Positions 47,768 to 57,726 of a stretch of 64,000 bases of DNA are shown piece by piece. Position 1 is the stretch's first letter. Each line of letters opens with the position of its first letter. The DNA is taken from positions 7,316,001-7,380,000 of the forward strand of contig NZ_CP088022.1 in assembly GCF_013373795.3 (NCBI RefSeq), read 5' to 3'. The translations under genes were made by a program, and so were the position numbers. The notes beneath the pieces were generated by a model. It did no database searches. It saw only the letters and a program-made list of their open reading frames with translations, and had not been told where the DNA came from. The DNA is from Bradyrhizobium quebecense (lineage in GTDB: Bacteria > Pseudomonadota > Alphaproteobacteria > Rhizobiales > Xanthobacteraceae).

Positions 47768-49864
47768 ATGAACGCCATCGCACGCCTCGTTCGACCGCGG
47801 AGTGTCGCCGTCATCGGCGCTTCCGCCGATCCAGACAAGACCTCTGGACGGCCGGTGGCATTCCTGCAAAAGCACGGCTTCTCGGGCACGATTTATCCGG
47901 TCAACCCGAAGGTCGAACGCATCGGTGAACTCACCTGCTATCCCGATGTTGGGGCGCTACCGGCGGTGCCCGATGTTGGGATCGTCCTCCTGGGCGCGGA
48001 GCGCGCGCATCTCGCGGTGCGGGAGTTGTCGAAACGCGGCGCCGCCGCAGCGATCGTCCTTGCGAGCGGCTATACCGAAACCGGCGAGGAGGGGGCTTTG
48101 CGCCAGAGGCAGCTTCTGGAAGCTGCCGGTTCGATGCGGATCCTTGGCCCCAACACGATTGGCCTCGTCAACCTGACGGACAATATCGTGCTGTCGGCCT
48201 CGGGCGCACTGGCGATGGATCACTTCCCCGCAGGCCCAATCGGGCTCGTGTCGCAGAGCGGCGGAATCCTTGGGGCACTGCTCTCCCGCGCGGCAGCGCG
48301 TGGCATCGGGTTGTCGAAGCTCGTGTCCACGAGCAACGAAGCCGACCTCGAGCTTTCGGACTTCATCGAATTTCTTGCAGCGGACGAAGCCACCAAGGTG
48401 ATTGCGCTGTACGTCGAGGCGATCCGGCATCCGGTCCGTTTCCGCGAAGCAGTCCGAAAAGCGCGGTTGGCCGGCAAGCCGGTGGTGGCTTTCAAGATCG
48501 GCCGTTCGGAGGCCGGAGCCAAGGCAGCCGTCTCGCATACCGGCGCGCTCGCCGGCTCGGATCGCATGTACGATGCGCTGTTCAGGCAGCTCGGTGTGAT
48601 CCGGGCGAAGACATTCGAGGACCTGCTCGACATTCCGGCCGCTCTCGCTGCGGGGCGGAAGCTTTGCGGAAAGCGCGTGGCGATCCTCACTTCTACTGGA
48701 GGCGCCGGAACAATCGTTTCCGACAGTCTCGGCGTCGCCGGTTTCGAGACGCCCACGCCGGATGCCGAGACCGCGGCTCGTCTTGCGTTGCTGCAATCCG
48801 GCTCCCATGCCAACCTCGACCGCAATCCGGTCGACCTGACGCTGGCCGGCCTGCATCCGGACATCCTGCGGGGTGCGATCCGCGCTCTGCTTGCCAGCCC
48901 GTCTTATGATGCCCTGGTGATAATTGCAGGGTCGTCTGCCGTCGGATCTCCGGCGCTTCTTGCAGATGCTGTTCGCGACTGCCTGCCGGACTCCGACAAG
49001 CCGGTCATCGCTTATGTCAGCCCGTACGCGCCGGACGTCGGCGCGGTTCTCACGGCGCGCGGCGTGCCGGCCTACACGTCAGCCGAAAGCTGCGCGTCTG
49101 CATTCGCTGGCTTGCTCCTGGCGGCCCAGTGTTCGCAGCGCGAAGTTGCTTTGTCGGTCGAACGGCAGGTCGACATCAGCGAATTTTCCAAGGGCTCACT
49201 CGACGAGGCCCAGGCCAAGGCACTCTTCACCCGGTTCGGCATTCGCGCGGTGGCCGAGCGGATCGTCGAGACATCGGCGGAAGCGGAAGCCGCGGCGCAC
49301 GGCCTTGGCGAGAAAGTGGTCCTGAAGGTCCTGTCCGGCAGGATCACGCACAAGAGCGATGTGGGTGGCGTCGCGATCAATCTGACGCCGGATACGATCG
49401 GCGGACGGCTTATCACCATGGCGAATGATGTAGAGAAGGCGACCGGCGAGCGTCCGCAACGCTTCCTGGTTCAGGAGATGGTCGCGGGCGGCACCGAGTT
49501 GATCCTGGGCATGCACCGCGATGCGCTCGGCACAGCGATTCTGCTCGGCATGGGCGGCGTCACCGCGGAACTCTTCAAGGATACAACCATGCGTCTCCTG
49601 CCGCCGCAGGGTGGCCTCAGCCGCGATGACGCGCTCTCGATGCTGCATGACCTGATCACCTGGCCGTTGCTGGACGGATTTCGCGGACGGCCGAAGGCGG
49701 ACGTCGAGGCGCTGGTGTCCACGATCGTGGCCTTCTCGCTGATGGCGGCACAGCTCGGCGAGCGCCTGATCGAGGCCGAGATCAATCCCGTCGTCGTCTT
49801 GCCGGCCGGTCAAGGCGTGCGCGCCGCGGATGGCGTCGTGGTGCTGGGAGCGGCCGCCGACTGA
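47768..49864 (+). CDS. NDP-forming acyl-CoA synthetase (acetyl/acyl-CoA ligase)
   Basis: A 698-residue single-chain enzyme of the succinyl-CoA-synthetase-like superfamily. It has a CoA-binding Rossmann domain (RPRSVAVIGASADPDKTSGRP), a ligase domain with the phospho-histidine loop SHTGALAGSD, and a C-terminal ATP-grasp domain (AKALFTRFGI; VLKVLSGRITHKSDVGGV; FLVQEMVAGGTELILGM). It forms an acyl-CoA from a carboxylic acid with release of NDP and phosphate. With an upstream crotonase and a downstream SLC13 carrier it suggests uptake, activation and beta-oxidation-like processing of one organic acid; the identity of the acid is unknown. Confidence 0.92.
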   Translation: MNAIARLVRPRSVAVIGASADPDKTSGRPVAFLQKHGFSGTIYPVNPKVERIGELTCYPDVGALPAVPDVGIVLLGAERAHLAVRELSKRGAAAAIVLASGYTETGEEGALRQRQLLEAAGSMRILGPNTIGLVNLTDNIVLSASGALAMDHFPAGPIGLVSQSGGILGALLSRAAARGIGLSKLVSTSNEADLELSDFIEFLAADEATKVIALYVEAIRHPVRFREAVRKARLAGKPVVAFKIGRSEAGAKAAVSHTGALAGSDRMYDALFRQLGVIRAKTFEDLLDIPAALAAGRKLCGKRVAILTSTGGAGTIVSDSLGVAGFETPTPDAETAARLALLQSGSHANLDRNPVDLTLAGLHPDILRGAIRALLASPSYDALVIIAGSSAVGSPALLADAVRDCLPDSDKPVIAYVSPYAPDVGAVLTARGVPAYTSAESCASAFAGLLLAAQCSQREVALSVERQVDISEFSKGSLDEAQAKALFTRFGIRAVAERIVETSAEAEAAAHGLGEKVVLKVLSGRITHKSDVGGVAINLTPDTIGGRLITMANDVEKATGERPQRFLVQEMVAGGTELILGMHRDALGTAILLGMGGVTAELFKDTTMRLLPPQGGLSRDDALSMLHDLITWPLLDGFRGRPKADVEALVSTIVAFSLMAAQLGERLIEAEINPVVVLPAGQGVRAADGVVVLGAAAD

Positions 49865-49983
49865 GCAGGCTCCGCTCGGTCCGGCATAGGCATCATCGAA
49901 CGGTCTGACGAAGGTCTGGCCGCAACGAACATAGAAAAGCATCGGCATTTCGCCGGTCGCCAAAATCAAAACGGAGGATACGC

Positions 49984-51480
49984 ATGTCGACGCTGGTTCA
50001 TGCTGCGTCCGATTCAACCGGAGTGAGCACGAGGAAATTCCTGACCGTGCTGATTGCGCTGGGGATCATGATCGCAATCATCATGGCGCCATCGCCGGCT
50101 GGTCTGTCGCCGGCGGGACAGCGCGTCATCGCCGTGATGACCTTCGTGGTGCTGATGTGGATCACCGAAGCAATTCCCTACGGAGTAAGCGCGGTCGCGC
50201 TCATATTCCTCTTGATCTTGGCGCTCGGTTTCTCGCCCGCCGGGAACGACCCAGGCACGATTCTTGGAACCGCAAAGGCTATCCCGCTCGCGCTCAGCGG
50301 CTTCTCGAACAGCGGCTGGCTGTTTGTCGCGGCGGGCCTCGCCATGGCGGCTTCGATCACGAGCACCGGGCTCGAGAAGCGGGTGGCCTATCTGATCCTC
50401 AAGCTGGTCGGCACCAACACCCATGCGATCATGTTCGGCATCATCCTGACCGCCTTCGCGTTGACCTTCTTCATTCCCTCGGTGATCGCGCGAGCGGCGA
50501 CGCTCGTTCCGATCGTGATCGGACTGATCGAGGCATTTGGCCTTCCGCGCAGCAGCCAGATTGGCAAGGCCATGCTCCTTCTTGCGGGCATTCTGCCATC
50601 GGTGACCGGCGTGGGAGTGCTCACGGGAGCCGCGCCCAATCCGGTGATTGTCAGTTTCCTGACAGGAGCAGGCCAAGCCCAACTCGGCTATGTCGACTGG
50701 CTGGTCTATTTGCTTCCCTACACTGTCCTTTTTTCCATCGGCCTCTATTTTCTCGCGACCCGGCTCTTCAGATTTGAATTTGCAGAATTGCCTGGGGGAA
50801 GCGAGTACATCACCGCACGCCTCGCGGAATTGGGGCCGATGTCCGCGACCGAGAAGCGGGCGTCGTTCATCATGGTGCTAACGATCCTCCTCTGGGCGAC
50901 CGACAAGATCCACCATGTCGAGGCATCCGCCATTTCGGTGCTTTGCGTGCTGCTGCTCGTGATGCCGGGTGTCGGGATCATCACCTGCAATGATCTCTAC
51001 AAGCGAATTGACTGGAATTCGGTTCTGCTGTTTGGCGCGGGAATTTCGATGGCGGAGATGCTGACCAGGACCGGTGGGGCGGCGTGGCTGTCGAAGGTGG
51101 CGTTCGTCGAGTCCGGGATGGGACGCCTGTCGGTCACGGCACTGGCGATCATGATCTTCGTTGTCGTGTTCTTCGTACGCTTCTGCTTCACCAGCATCAC
51201 GTCCTGCCTGACCGCGATCACGCCAGCGATCATCGGTTTTCTGGTCTCCCTGCACAATCCGGACCTGCCGATCGTCGGAATCGTACTTGGCGTGGCTCTC
51301 ATTGCCCAATGTTTGTCGATCATTCCGGTGACGTCCGCCCCCGCCATGATCGCATACGGCGCCGGCGGCTTCACGACGCGGGACATGATGCGTCTGGGGC
51401 TGCCGCTCGCGACGGTCATGTACGGCGTCATCGTGCTGTTCATGTTCACCTACTGGCCGCTCGTGGGTCTCTGGAAGTGA
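49984..51480 (+). CDS. SLC13 (DASS)-family anion symporter
   Basis: A 498-residue membrane protein with about 12 hydrophobic segments. The fingerprints of divalent-anion/sodium symporters are present: VLMWITEAIPYGVSAVALI near residue 57, LTFFIPSVIARAATLVPIV and TGVGVLTGAAPNPVIV in the first half, and FTSITSCLTAITPAII and IPVTSAPAMIAYGAGGF in the second. It probably imports a dicarboxylate or similar anion for the acyl-CoA synthetase encoded upstream. Confidence 0.92.
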   Translation: MSTLVHAASDSTGVSTRKFLTVLIALGIMIAIIMAPSPAGLSPAGQRVIAVMTFVVLMWITEAIPYGVSAVALIFLLILALGFSPAGNDPGTILGTAKAIPLALSGFSNSGWLFVAAGLAMAASITSTGLEKRVAYLILKLVGTNTHAIMFGIILTAFALTFFIPSVIARAATLVPIVIGLIEAFGLPRSSQIGKAMLLLAGILPSVTGVGVLTGAAPNPVIVSFLTGAGQAQLGYVDWLVYLLPYTVLFSIGLYFLATRLFRFEFAELPGGSEYITARLAELGPMSATEKRASFIMVLTILLWATDKIHHVEASAISVLCVLLLVMPGVGIITCNDLYKRIDWNSVLLFGAGISMAEMLTRTGGAAWLSKVAFVESGMGRLSVTALAIMIFVVVFFVRFCFTSITSCLTAITPAIIGFLVSLHNPDLPIVGIVLGVALIAQCLSIIPVTSAPAMIAYGAGGFTTRDMMRLGLPLATVMYGVIVLFMFTYWPLVGLWK

Positions 51481-51494
51481 ACGGGAGAGCGCGC

Positions 51495-52268
51495 ATGGAT
51501 CGGAGGAGAACGCGCTGCCCTTGGTGGTATGTCGTCGGCGTGGTGGCTGCGCTCCTGGCCGGGTTTCCTCGGGTCGTCGTGGCCGACGAGATCCGAATTC
51601 TGGCATCGAATGCCGTTCGCGAGGCATATAGCGAGTTGCTGCCCGCCTTCGAGAAAGAAACCGGACATCATGTTTCCGTCGAATGGGGTGGAACGGTCGA
51701 TATTCTCCGGCGCGCAGGCGCGGGGGAGAATATTGATGTTGTGGTCGTGCCTGCGGGGCGCGTCGACAGTTTGATCACGCGCGGCATTGCCGTGAAACGA
51801 ACGGATTTGGCGGCGTCCGCCATCGGTGTCGCGGTGAGGGTCGACCGCCCACGGCCAAATATAGCAACCGCGGAGGCTCTCTCTCGCGCACTACGCGATT
51901 GCCGGACAATCGTCATTTCGTCGGGGCCCAGCAGTGAGCATATGCGTGCTCTCTTCGAAAGATTGGGTGTTGCCGGCGAGATTGAGGGGAAGATCCTGCA
52001 ACTGGCTCCCGGCCTGTCGGTTGGAGAGGCTCTTGCGGAGGGCCACGGGGATATCGGCTTCACGCAGATCAGCGAGTTGCTCGCCATCAAGGGCATTTCC
52101 TATGTCGGGCCTCTCCCAGCCGAGATTCAGTCGGTCACGGCTTTCTCAGCGGGCCTGCTGAAGCCGTCGGCATCGCCTGAGCCGGCTCGGGCCTTGCTCA
52201 TCTTTCTCTCGGGGCCGAATGCGGCGGTTGTCTTGAAGAAGCATGGGCTGGAGCCCGGCAGTCCATGA
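51495..52268 (+). CDS. ModA-like periplasmic substrate-binding protein (orphan 1)
   Basis: A 257-residue secreted binding protein: hydrophobic leader VVGVVAALLAGFPRVVVA, then IRILASNAVREAYSELLPAFEKETGHHV, the typical ModA/molybdate-type opening. The SSEHMRALFERLGV and GHGDIGFTQISELLAI segments are also family-like. It starts 14 bases after the SLC13 gene, but no ABC permease or ATPase is encoded nearby, so it may work as a binding or sensory protein. Such orphan ModA-like proteins are common in Bradyrhizobium. Confidence 0.88.
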   Translation: MDRRRTRCPWWYVVGVVAALLAGFPRVVVADEIRILASNAVREAYSELLPAFEKETGHHVSVEWGGTVDILRRAGAGENIDVVVVPAGRVDSLITRGIAVKRTDLAASAIGVAVRVDRPRPNIATAEALSRALRDCRTIVISSGPSSEHMRALFERLGVAGEIEGKILQLAPGLSVGEALAEGHGDIGFTQISELLAIKGISYVGPLPAEIQSVTAFSAGLLKPSASPEPARALLIFLSGPNAAVVLKKHGLEPGSP

Positions 52269-52326
52269 TCTCTAGCCGGTCTACGATCTGTAGCTCGCAC
52301 CGAGCTGCACAAAAAAGGAATTCAGC

Positions 52327-52859
52327 TTGAGAAAGATTTTGCTGATCGTCACCATCTCGTGGTCGGTCGCGTGCGCGCCGTTCGCGCTGGCCCAAACCTC
52401 GATCAGGCTCCCGACCGTGGCCGCCGAGCGAGCATTCTCTTACGTCGGCGGACGCTGCGTTGGCGAACCCGGTAAGGAGCTTATGCATGGCCAGATGTAT
52501 GTGGAGTATCTGGCGCCGGAGACAATCACGCAGAAGTATCCGCTGATATTGATTCACGGCGCGATGCAGACGGCGACCAACTGGATGATGACACCGGATG
52601 GTCGGAAGGGCTGGGCAGAGTATTTCCTCGAGCAGGGTTACGCGGTCTATTTGGTCGATCAGCCCGCTCGTGGTTGTTCGGCTTGGCACTCAAACGTTGA
52701 CGGGGCTCTGCGGAGTTTTACCGCGCCGGCGTATCGGTTCAGACCATGCGACTGGAGGACAGTGGTATCCATGGGAACGTGCACATGGTGATGCTGGAGC
52801 TCAACAATCTCGAAGTGGCGGCGGCACTGGCCGCTTGGTTAAAGGAAAACGCGAAATAG
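52327..52859 (+). pseudogene. Alpha/beta hydrolase with large internal deletion
   Basis: The N-terminus is intact: signal peptide (ILLIVTISWSVACAPFALA), FSYVGGRCVGEPGKE, YPLILIHGAMQTATNWM and VYLVDQPARGCSAWH. After about residue 126 family similarity stops. The family C-terminus reappears in another frame from 52746 (LEDSGIHGNVHMVMLELNN, ending at TAG 52859). The middle, including the catalytic Ser elbow expected around residues 170-200, is missing. A deletion of roughly half the gene with frame change is the simplest reading. Confidence 0.78.
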
Positions 52860-52994
52860 GAGCTGCTCAAAACGTCAGCGCCTCCTTGTTGAAGAACTCG
52901 TCGCTCCATTCAAGTATCGGTTGAACCGAACCTCGCTTGCCAAGCGAAGTTCGGTGGTTGGCGCTTTTGGACAATGCGGGTCGTTCATGTGGGG

Positions 52995-53789
52995 CTATGG
53001 TTTTGCGTCCGGTAGGTCCAAGCCGCTCTTCTTCATCGATTCCGCTGACGCGGGCGACGTCAGATACGCCAGAAACTGCATCGCAGCTTCCATATCGGTT
53101 GCCTCGGAAGAGACGGCGGCAGAAACTACGCTTTTCTTCTGCAACTCTTCGGGCAACGGGCCGACTACGGTGATTCCCGGCTCCAGGCGCAACTCGCTGA
53201 TCTGTTGGAGCCCGAGTTCGACCTCACCGCTGGCGATCGCTTCGCCAACAAATTTCCGGCCCAGAACAACGTGGCTCTTGCCTGCGACCTGATCGACGAT
53301 GCCTAATTTCTTGAGAAGAACGGTGGCAACATACGTTCCGCTGGCTCCCTCGGAATAGCCGATCGAGGTGGCGTCCAAAAGTGTCTGGCGTAGTGCTGCT
53401 TCCGTCGAAATGTCCGGCATCTTGTGTCCGGTCTTCACCGCAACACCGATCTTGGAGACCGCGACGTCCTTTCGCTCGACGGGAGTGAAGTATCCGCCCT
53501 TGACTAGTTCGTCCATGCCGGTGTTGACCATGATCAGCACGTCTACATGTTCACCACTCTTCACGCGGACTTGGCTGGCTTCGGGCGAATTGCCGGATGA
53601 TGGTCCCCACGACATGATGACCTTACGGCCGGTCTCTTGTTCGAAGCGAGTGGCGATCTCCTTGAACGAGCCCTTCAGAATACCGGTGGTCAGGACTTTG
53701 AGGTCTGCCGCGCGGGCTGTGCTCACCAACATCAACACGGCGGCGACCGAGGTCATGCTTCTCGCGATAAGTGCTGATAATTTTGCCAT
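52995..53789 (-). CDS. ModA-like periplasmic substrate-binding protein (orphan 2)
   Basis: A 264-residue secreted binding protein: leader MTSVAAVLMLVSTARAA, then LKVLTTGILKGSFKEIATRFEQETG, SEGASGTYVATVLLKKLGI and GEVELGLQQISELRLEPGITVVGPLPEELQ. It is a distant paralogue of the protein at 51495-52268, with which it shares the QISEL and VGPLP segments. It is convergent with the hydrolase remnant. No transport partners are present. Confidence 0.88.
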   Translation of the reverse strand: MAKLSALIARSMTSVAAVLMLVSTARAADLKVLTTGILKGSFKEIATRFEQETGRKVIMSWGPSSGNSPEASQVRVKSGEHVDVLIMVNTGMDELVKGGYFTPVERKDVAVSKIGVAVKTGHKMPDISTEAALRQTLLDATSIGYSEGASGTYVATVLLKKLGIVDQVAGKSHVVLGRKFVGEAIASGEVELGLQQISELRLEPGITVVGPLPEELQKKSVVSAAVSSEATDMEAAMQFLAYLTSPASAESMKKSGLDLPDAKP

Positions 53790-54361
53790 TTAGCGGCGTC
53801 CCCCTAAGTTTTTCATGCTTGGGGATGCCTATAGCCGCGCTGACGCGAGCATTAAAGGTCCGACTTTCACTAGGTGGAATGGACGATTGCCGGGACAGCT
53901 TAAACGGAGGCCTGTCTTTTGCGGGGCTTCAAGATAAAGGGATACTCGGTCGTGATCTGCCGGCGAAAGCCGCTAACGAGGCGACTGTGAAGCTGGCGCG
54001 GGGAATTGCACCGAGTGAGCGATACCAAGAGGTAGAATCAGAAGATGCCGCCCAGTTCAAGGAGCGCGTGCTCCACTATGGCGCCTCGGGGCATGCCTCC
54101 GCAGCATTTCGTGCAGCGGTTGTTCGAGGTTGTCGTTGGAAGCGCCCATGGTCATTGTCGCCAGGTTCATGTGCTCATATCGGGACGGAAAGGTGCAAAC
54201 GGGCCGTTTCAGGAGTTATATTGGGACATCGGTACGCCCGGCTTGCCTGATTTGGCTCCTGCGTGCAGGACAGGCGGAAAACGCGCTGCGATCCCCGCAA
54301 GGTGGTTGTGGCGAAGTCTGGACTTCGGATTGAGTGAACGATCTGCACGAGGAACACCAAG
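53790..54361. other. Unassigned 570-base region before the GNAT gene
   Basis: One plus-strand frame (53880-54120; SFAGLQDKGILGRDLPAKAA, IAPSERYQEVESEDAAQF) has a protein-like composition but no start with a ribosome site and no family I recognise. It may be a gene relic. The remainder probably holds the promoters of the flanking genes. Confidence 0.35.
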
Positions 54362-54940
54362 ATGCGATCCTATCCGCGTCGCGTCAACTTCGAGAGCGGG
54401 GACGTCGAGTTTCGGTTGATGGGGCCTGCCGACGAGGCCGCCGTTCTGGAGTTTGCCAACGCGCTTGCCGTGCACGACATGCTGTTCCTGCCGCGGAATA
54501 TCCGCGAGCCGAAGGTGCTCTCGGCATGGATCAAGGAGATCGAGCGCGGCTCGATCGTCAGCCTGCTGGTGGTCAAGGACGACATCGTGGTGGGGTGCGG
54601 CACGATCGTGCGGGACCCCATGTCGTGGTCGGCTCATGTCGGTGAGATCAGGACCGTGATCTCCTCGCATGTGCGCGGCACCGGCATCGGGCGGGCTCTT
54701 TCCAATGAGGCGTTTGACCTCGCGCTGTCGATGGGCCTTGAACGCCTGACCGTACAGATGACGTCTGACCAGACCCGCGCGATCGCGATTTTCGAAGCAC
54801 TCGGCTTCCGCGCCGAGGCCCTGTTGCGCGACCAGGTGAAAGACCTTCAGGGCAAGACGCACGACATCGTGGTGCTTGGCGTCAACGTGGCGGATGTGCA
54901 GAAGCTCGAACCGGGCGGCTCGTCCGGAGCGATCGACTAG
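54362..54940 (+). CDS. GNAT-family acetyltransferase
   Basis: A 192-residue protein. The acetyl-CoA-binding motif A is HVGEIRTVISSHVRGTGIGRALSNEAF, with the R/QxxGxG/A loop as RGTGIG, followed by the motif B end ALGFRAEALLRDQV. The acceptor is unknown. It is followed by 244 bases without a gene and then a membrane-protein operon, so it seems to be a single unit. Confidence 0.88.
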   Translation: MRSYPRRVNFESGDVEFRLMGPADEAAVLEFANALAVHDMLFLPRNIREPKVLSAWIKEIERGSIVSLLVVKDDIVVGCGTIVRDPMSWSAHVGEIRTVISSHVRGTGIGRALSNEAFDLALSMGLERLTVQMTSDQTRAIAIFEALGFRAEALLRDQVKDLQGKTHDIVVLGVNVADVQKLEPGGSSGAID

Positions 54941-55184
54941 CACGGGGGACTGGCCGAGGAACGGCTTCGCCGTCCTCGCGCCGTTCGCATCGATAACGGT
55001 AACGTCGCGGTCATGCCGGCTTTCGCGGGCTGGATCTTCGTTCCGCCAGTGTTGCAAAAAATGCAACAGAAACTGGACGACACGATCATTGATGCAAGAT
55101 GCTTTCTCCCCGATGCTGCGCGGGCAAGTTGGTTCACCGTTCACCGCATTGCCCCGCAATCATTTTCTGGAGGTGTCCAGCATC

Positions 55185-56534
55185 ATGACGTCGACCTCTT
55201 CGCCTTCCGCAGACCTGGCCGCCCCGGCGGTCAATCCCGCAAGCACAGGCAAGCTCACGCTGTTCGTTGCCGTTCTGATCATCGTTGCCGTCGCCGAGAC
55301 GGTCGGGATCGTCCAGTTCCAGATCGGACCGGGCAAGGTGCTCCTTCAACCGATGGTGTGGGCGCTGCTGATCGCGGCCGCATGGGGCCTCTCAGCGCGT
55401 TATCTGCCTGCCGCCGCGCGGATCGGGCCCGGCCTGCAGACCTATGCGGGACAACTGCTCAACGCGGGCCTGCTGCTGTTCGTGATCAAGATGGCTTTCA
55501 CTGTAAGCGGCGCGCTGCCGGAGGTGCAGAAGGCCGGCTGGGCGTTAATCTTCCAGGAGCTCGGGCACACCTTTGGCACGCTCGTCCTCGGCCTGCCGAT
55601 TGCGCTCCTGCTCGGGGTCAAGCGCGAAGCGGTCGGCGCGACCTTCTCGATCGGCCGTGAAGGCAACATGGTGATCATCGGCGAGAAATACGGCATGAAC
55701 TCCGCCGAAGGGCGCGGCGTGCTGGCCGAGTACATCACCGGCACCGTGCTCGGCGCGCTGTTCATCGCGCTGCTGGCCGGCTTTGTCGCCAGTTTGCACA
55801 TCTTCGATCCGCGGTCGCTCGCGATGGGCGCCGGCGTCGGCTCGGGCAGCATGATGGCGGCCGCGATCGGCACCATCAACGGCCACAGTCCGCCCGAGAT
55901 GGCGAAGGAGCTGATTGCGATCGCCTCGGCGGCGAACCTGATGACCGCCGTTCTCGGCTTCTACTTCGCCTTGTTCTTCTCGCTGCCGGTGTGCTCCTGG
56001 CTGTATGACAGGCTGGAGCCCGTGCTCGGCCGGTTCTCGAACTTCTCGTCGGGAAACCTCGGGCCCTCGATCGCCAGCGCCGGCGAGACAAAGCACGCAA
56101 CGTTCGGCTTCTCCGACTCGCTGCTCGCCTGGATTGCCGTTGCGAGCGGCGTCCTGATCGGCAATTCGCTCACCTACAAGGTTCCGCTGCTGGAATCGGG
56201 CGCAGGCCTCCTGGTCGTGCTCGCGGTCGTGCTGCTGGTCGACCTCCTTGCCCGTCTGCTGTCGAAAGTGCCGCACATCCTGATCCTGGTCGTGGTCACC
56301 ACCGTGCTCGGTATTCCCGGCCTGCTGCCGTTCTCCAACGCGATGATCGGCTCGGTCGACAAGCTGAACTTCCTGGCTTTCACGACCCCCGTGCTGACGC
56401 TCGCCGGCTTCTCCGTCGCCAAGGATCTTCCGATCTTCAGGAAGCTGAGCTGGCGTATCGTGGTGGTCTCGCTGACGGCCGCTTCGGGCACATTCCTCGG
56501 TGCGACATTGATCGCCGAATTCTTCCATCGCTAA
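55185..56534 (+). CDS. DUF3100 integral membrane protein, probable transporter
   Basis: A 449-residue protein with about 11 hydrophobic segments after a short cytoplasmic tail. Conserved-looking motifs are VGATFSIGREGNMVIIGEKYG, GVLAEYITGTVLGALF and GAGVGSGSMMAAAIGTINGHSP. The pattern matches DUF3100 membrane proteins. ATG 55185 has GGAGGTG about ten bases upstream. It precedes an M20 amidohydrolase by 22 bases and serine dehydratase after that, so it may import the N-acylated amino acid that they degrade. Confidence 0.82.
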   Translation: MTSTSSPSADLAAPAVNPASTGKLTLFVAVLIIVAVAETVGIVQFQIGPGKVLLQPMVWALLIAAAWGLSARYLPAAARIGPGLQTYAGQLLNAGLLLFVIKMAFTVSGALPEVQKAGWALIFQELGHTFGTLVLGLPIALLLGVKREAVGATFSIGREGNMVIIGEKYGMNSAEGRGVLAEYITGTVLGALFIALLAGFVASLHIFDPRSLAMGAGVGSGSMMAAAIGTINGHSPPEMAKELIAIASAANLMTAVLGFYFALFFSLPVCSWLYDRLEPVLGRFSNFSSGNLGPSIASAGETKHATFGFSDSLLAWIAVASGVLIGNSLTYKVPLLESGAGLLVVLAVVLLVDLLARLLSKVPHILILVVVTTVLGIPGLLPFSNAMIGSVDKLNFLAFTTPVLTLAGFSVAKDLPIFRKLSWRIVVVSLTAASGTFLGATLIAEFFHR

Positions 56535-56556
56535 CCAACGACAGGTGGACCAACGC

Positions 56557-57726
56557 ATGTCAAAGAAGTTTGGAATCGCCGACGATATCTGTGCCCGGAT
56601 GCTGGATTGGCGTCATGATATCCACGCCAACCCGGAAACCGCGTTCCAGGAGCACCGCACGGCCCAGCTCGTGGCCGATGCGCTGATGGAGATGCAGATC
56701 CCGCTCCATCGCGGCCTCGGCGGAACCGGCGTGGTCGGAACGCTGAAGAATGGCGAAGGCCCGACGATCGCGCTGCGCGCCGATATGGATGCGCTTGATC
56801 TCCAGGAACTCGGGGACCGCGTCCACAAGTCAACCCGCGCCGGCAAGATGCACGGCTGTGGCCATGATGGCCACACCACAATGCTGCTTGGGGCTGCCGT
56901 GCAGCTCGCCCGTCACCGGCCGTTCCGCGGCACTGTCCATTTCGTTTTCCAGCCCGCCGAGGAGAATGAAGGCGGCGGCAAGAAGATGGTCGAGGAGGGC
57001 TTGTTCAAGATGTTTCCCGCCGACGCGGTCTACGGGATGCACAACGTCCCGAATATCCCGCGCGGAAAATTCGCGATCCGGACCGGCATTGCGACGGCCT
57101 TTCTCGATACCTTTGAGATCGTGGTGACCGGGAGCGGTTGTCATGCCGCGACGCCGGAGAAGGGCATCGACCCGATCCTGGTTTCGGCCGATCTCGTCTC
57201 CGCTCTACAAGGCATCGTGAGCCGCCGCATCGGCGCAATGGACGCCGCTGTCGTGAGCGTTACCCAGATCCATGGCGGCGACACCTGGAACGTGGTGCCC
57301 GAAACCGTTACATTGCGTGGCACGGTGAGAACGCTGGACGCCGAGATACAGAATCAAGTCGGGGCCGCCATGAAGCAGGTCTGCGCCGGCGTGGCGCAAA
57401 CCCATGGCGCAAAGATCGATCTGAGCTACATGCGAGGTTATCCGGGGGTGATCAACACGCCCGCGGAAACCGATGCCGCCGCGTCGGCAGCCGCAAACCT
57501 CGTCGGCGTCGAACAGGTGCAAACCGACATCAAGCCGGCGATGGGATCGGAGGATTTCGCCTTCATGCTGCAAGAGCGCCCGGGCGCTTACATCTGCATC
57601 GGTGCGGGCGAGACCGCCAATGATCCGCCGTTGCACAATCCATACTACGATTTCAATGACGCCATCCTGCCGCTCGGCGCCGCCTATTGGGTCGAGCTGG
57701 TAAAGCAACAACTGCCTGCTGCCTGA
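56557..57726 (+). CDS. M20-family amidohydrolase (hippurate hydrolase/N-acyl-amino-acid type)
   Basis: A 389-residue zinc hydrolase. Metal-site landmarks are [38 protein letters not shown] with the catalytic Glu pair, and [11 protein letters not shown]; the lid domain includes the [15 protein letters not shown] segment. It removes an acyl group from an N-acyl amino acid or a related amide. ATG 56557 is preferred over GTG 56545. Its stop overlaps the sdaA start (TGATG), so the released product may be serine; that link is inferred. Confidence 0.92.
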   Translation: MSKKFGIADDICARMLDWRHDIHANPETAFQEHRTAQLVADALMEMQIPLHRGLGGTGVVGTLKNGEGPTIALRADMDALDLQELGDRVHKSTRAGKMHGCGHDGHTTMLLGAAVQLARHRPFRGTVHFVFQPAEENEGGGKKMVEEGLFKMFPADAVYGMHNVPNIPRGKFAIRTGIATAFLDTFEIVVTGSGCHAATPEKGIDPILVSADLVSALQGIVSRRIGAMDAAVVSVTQIHGGDTWNVVPETVTLRGTVRTLDAEIQNQVGAAMKQVCAGVAQTHGAKIDLSYMRGYPGVINTPAETDAAASAAANLVGVEQVQTDIKPAMGSEDFAFMLQERPGAYICIGAGETANDPPLHNPYYDFNDAILPLGAAYWVELVKQQLPAA

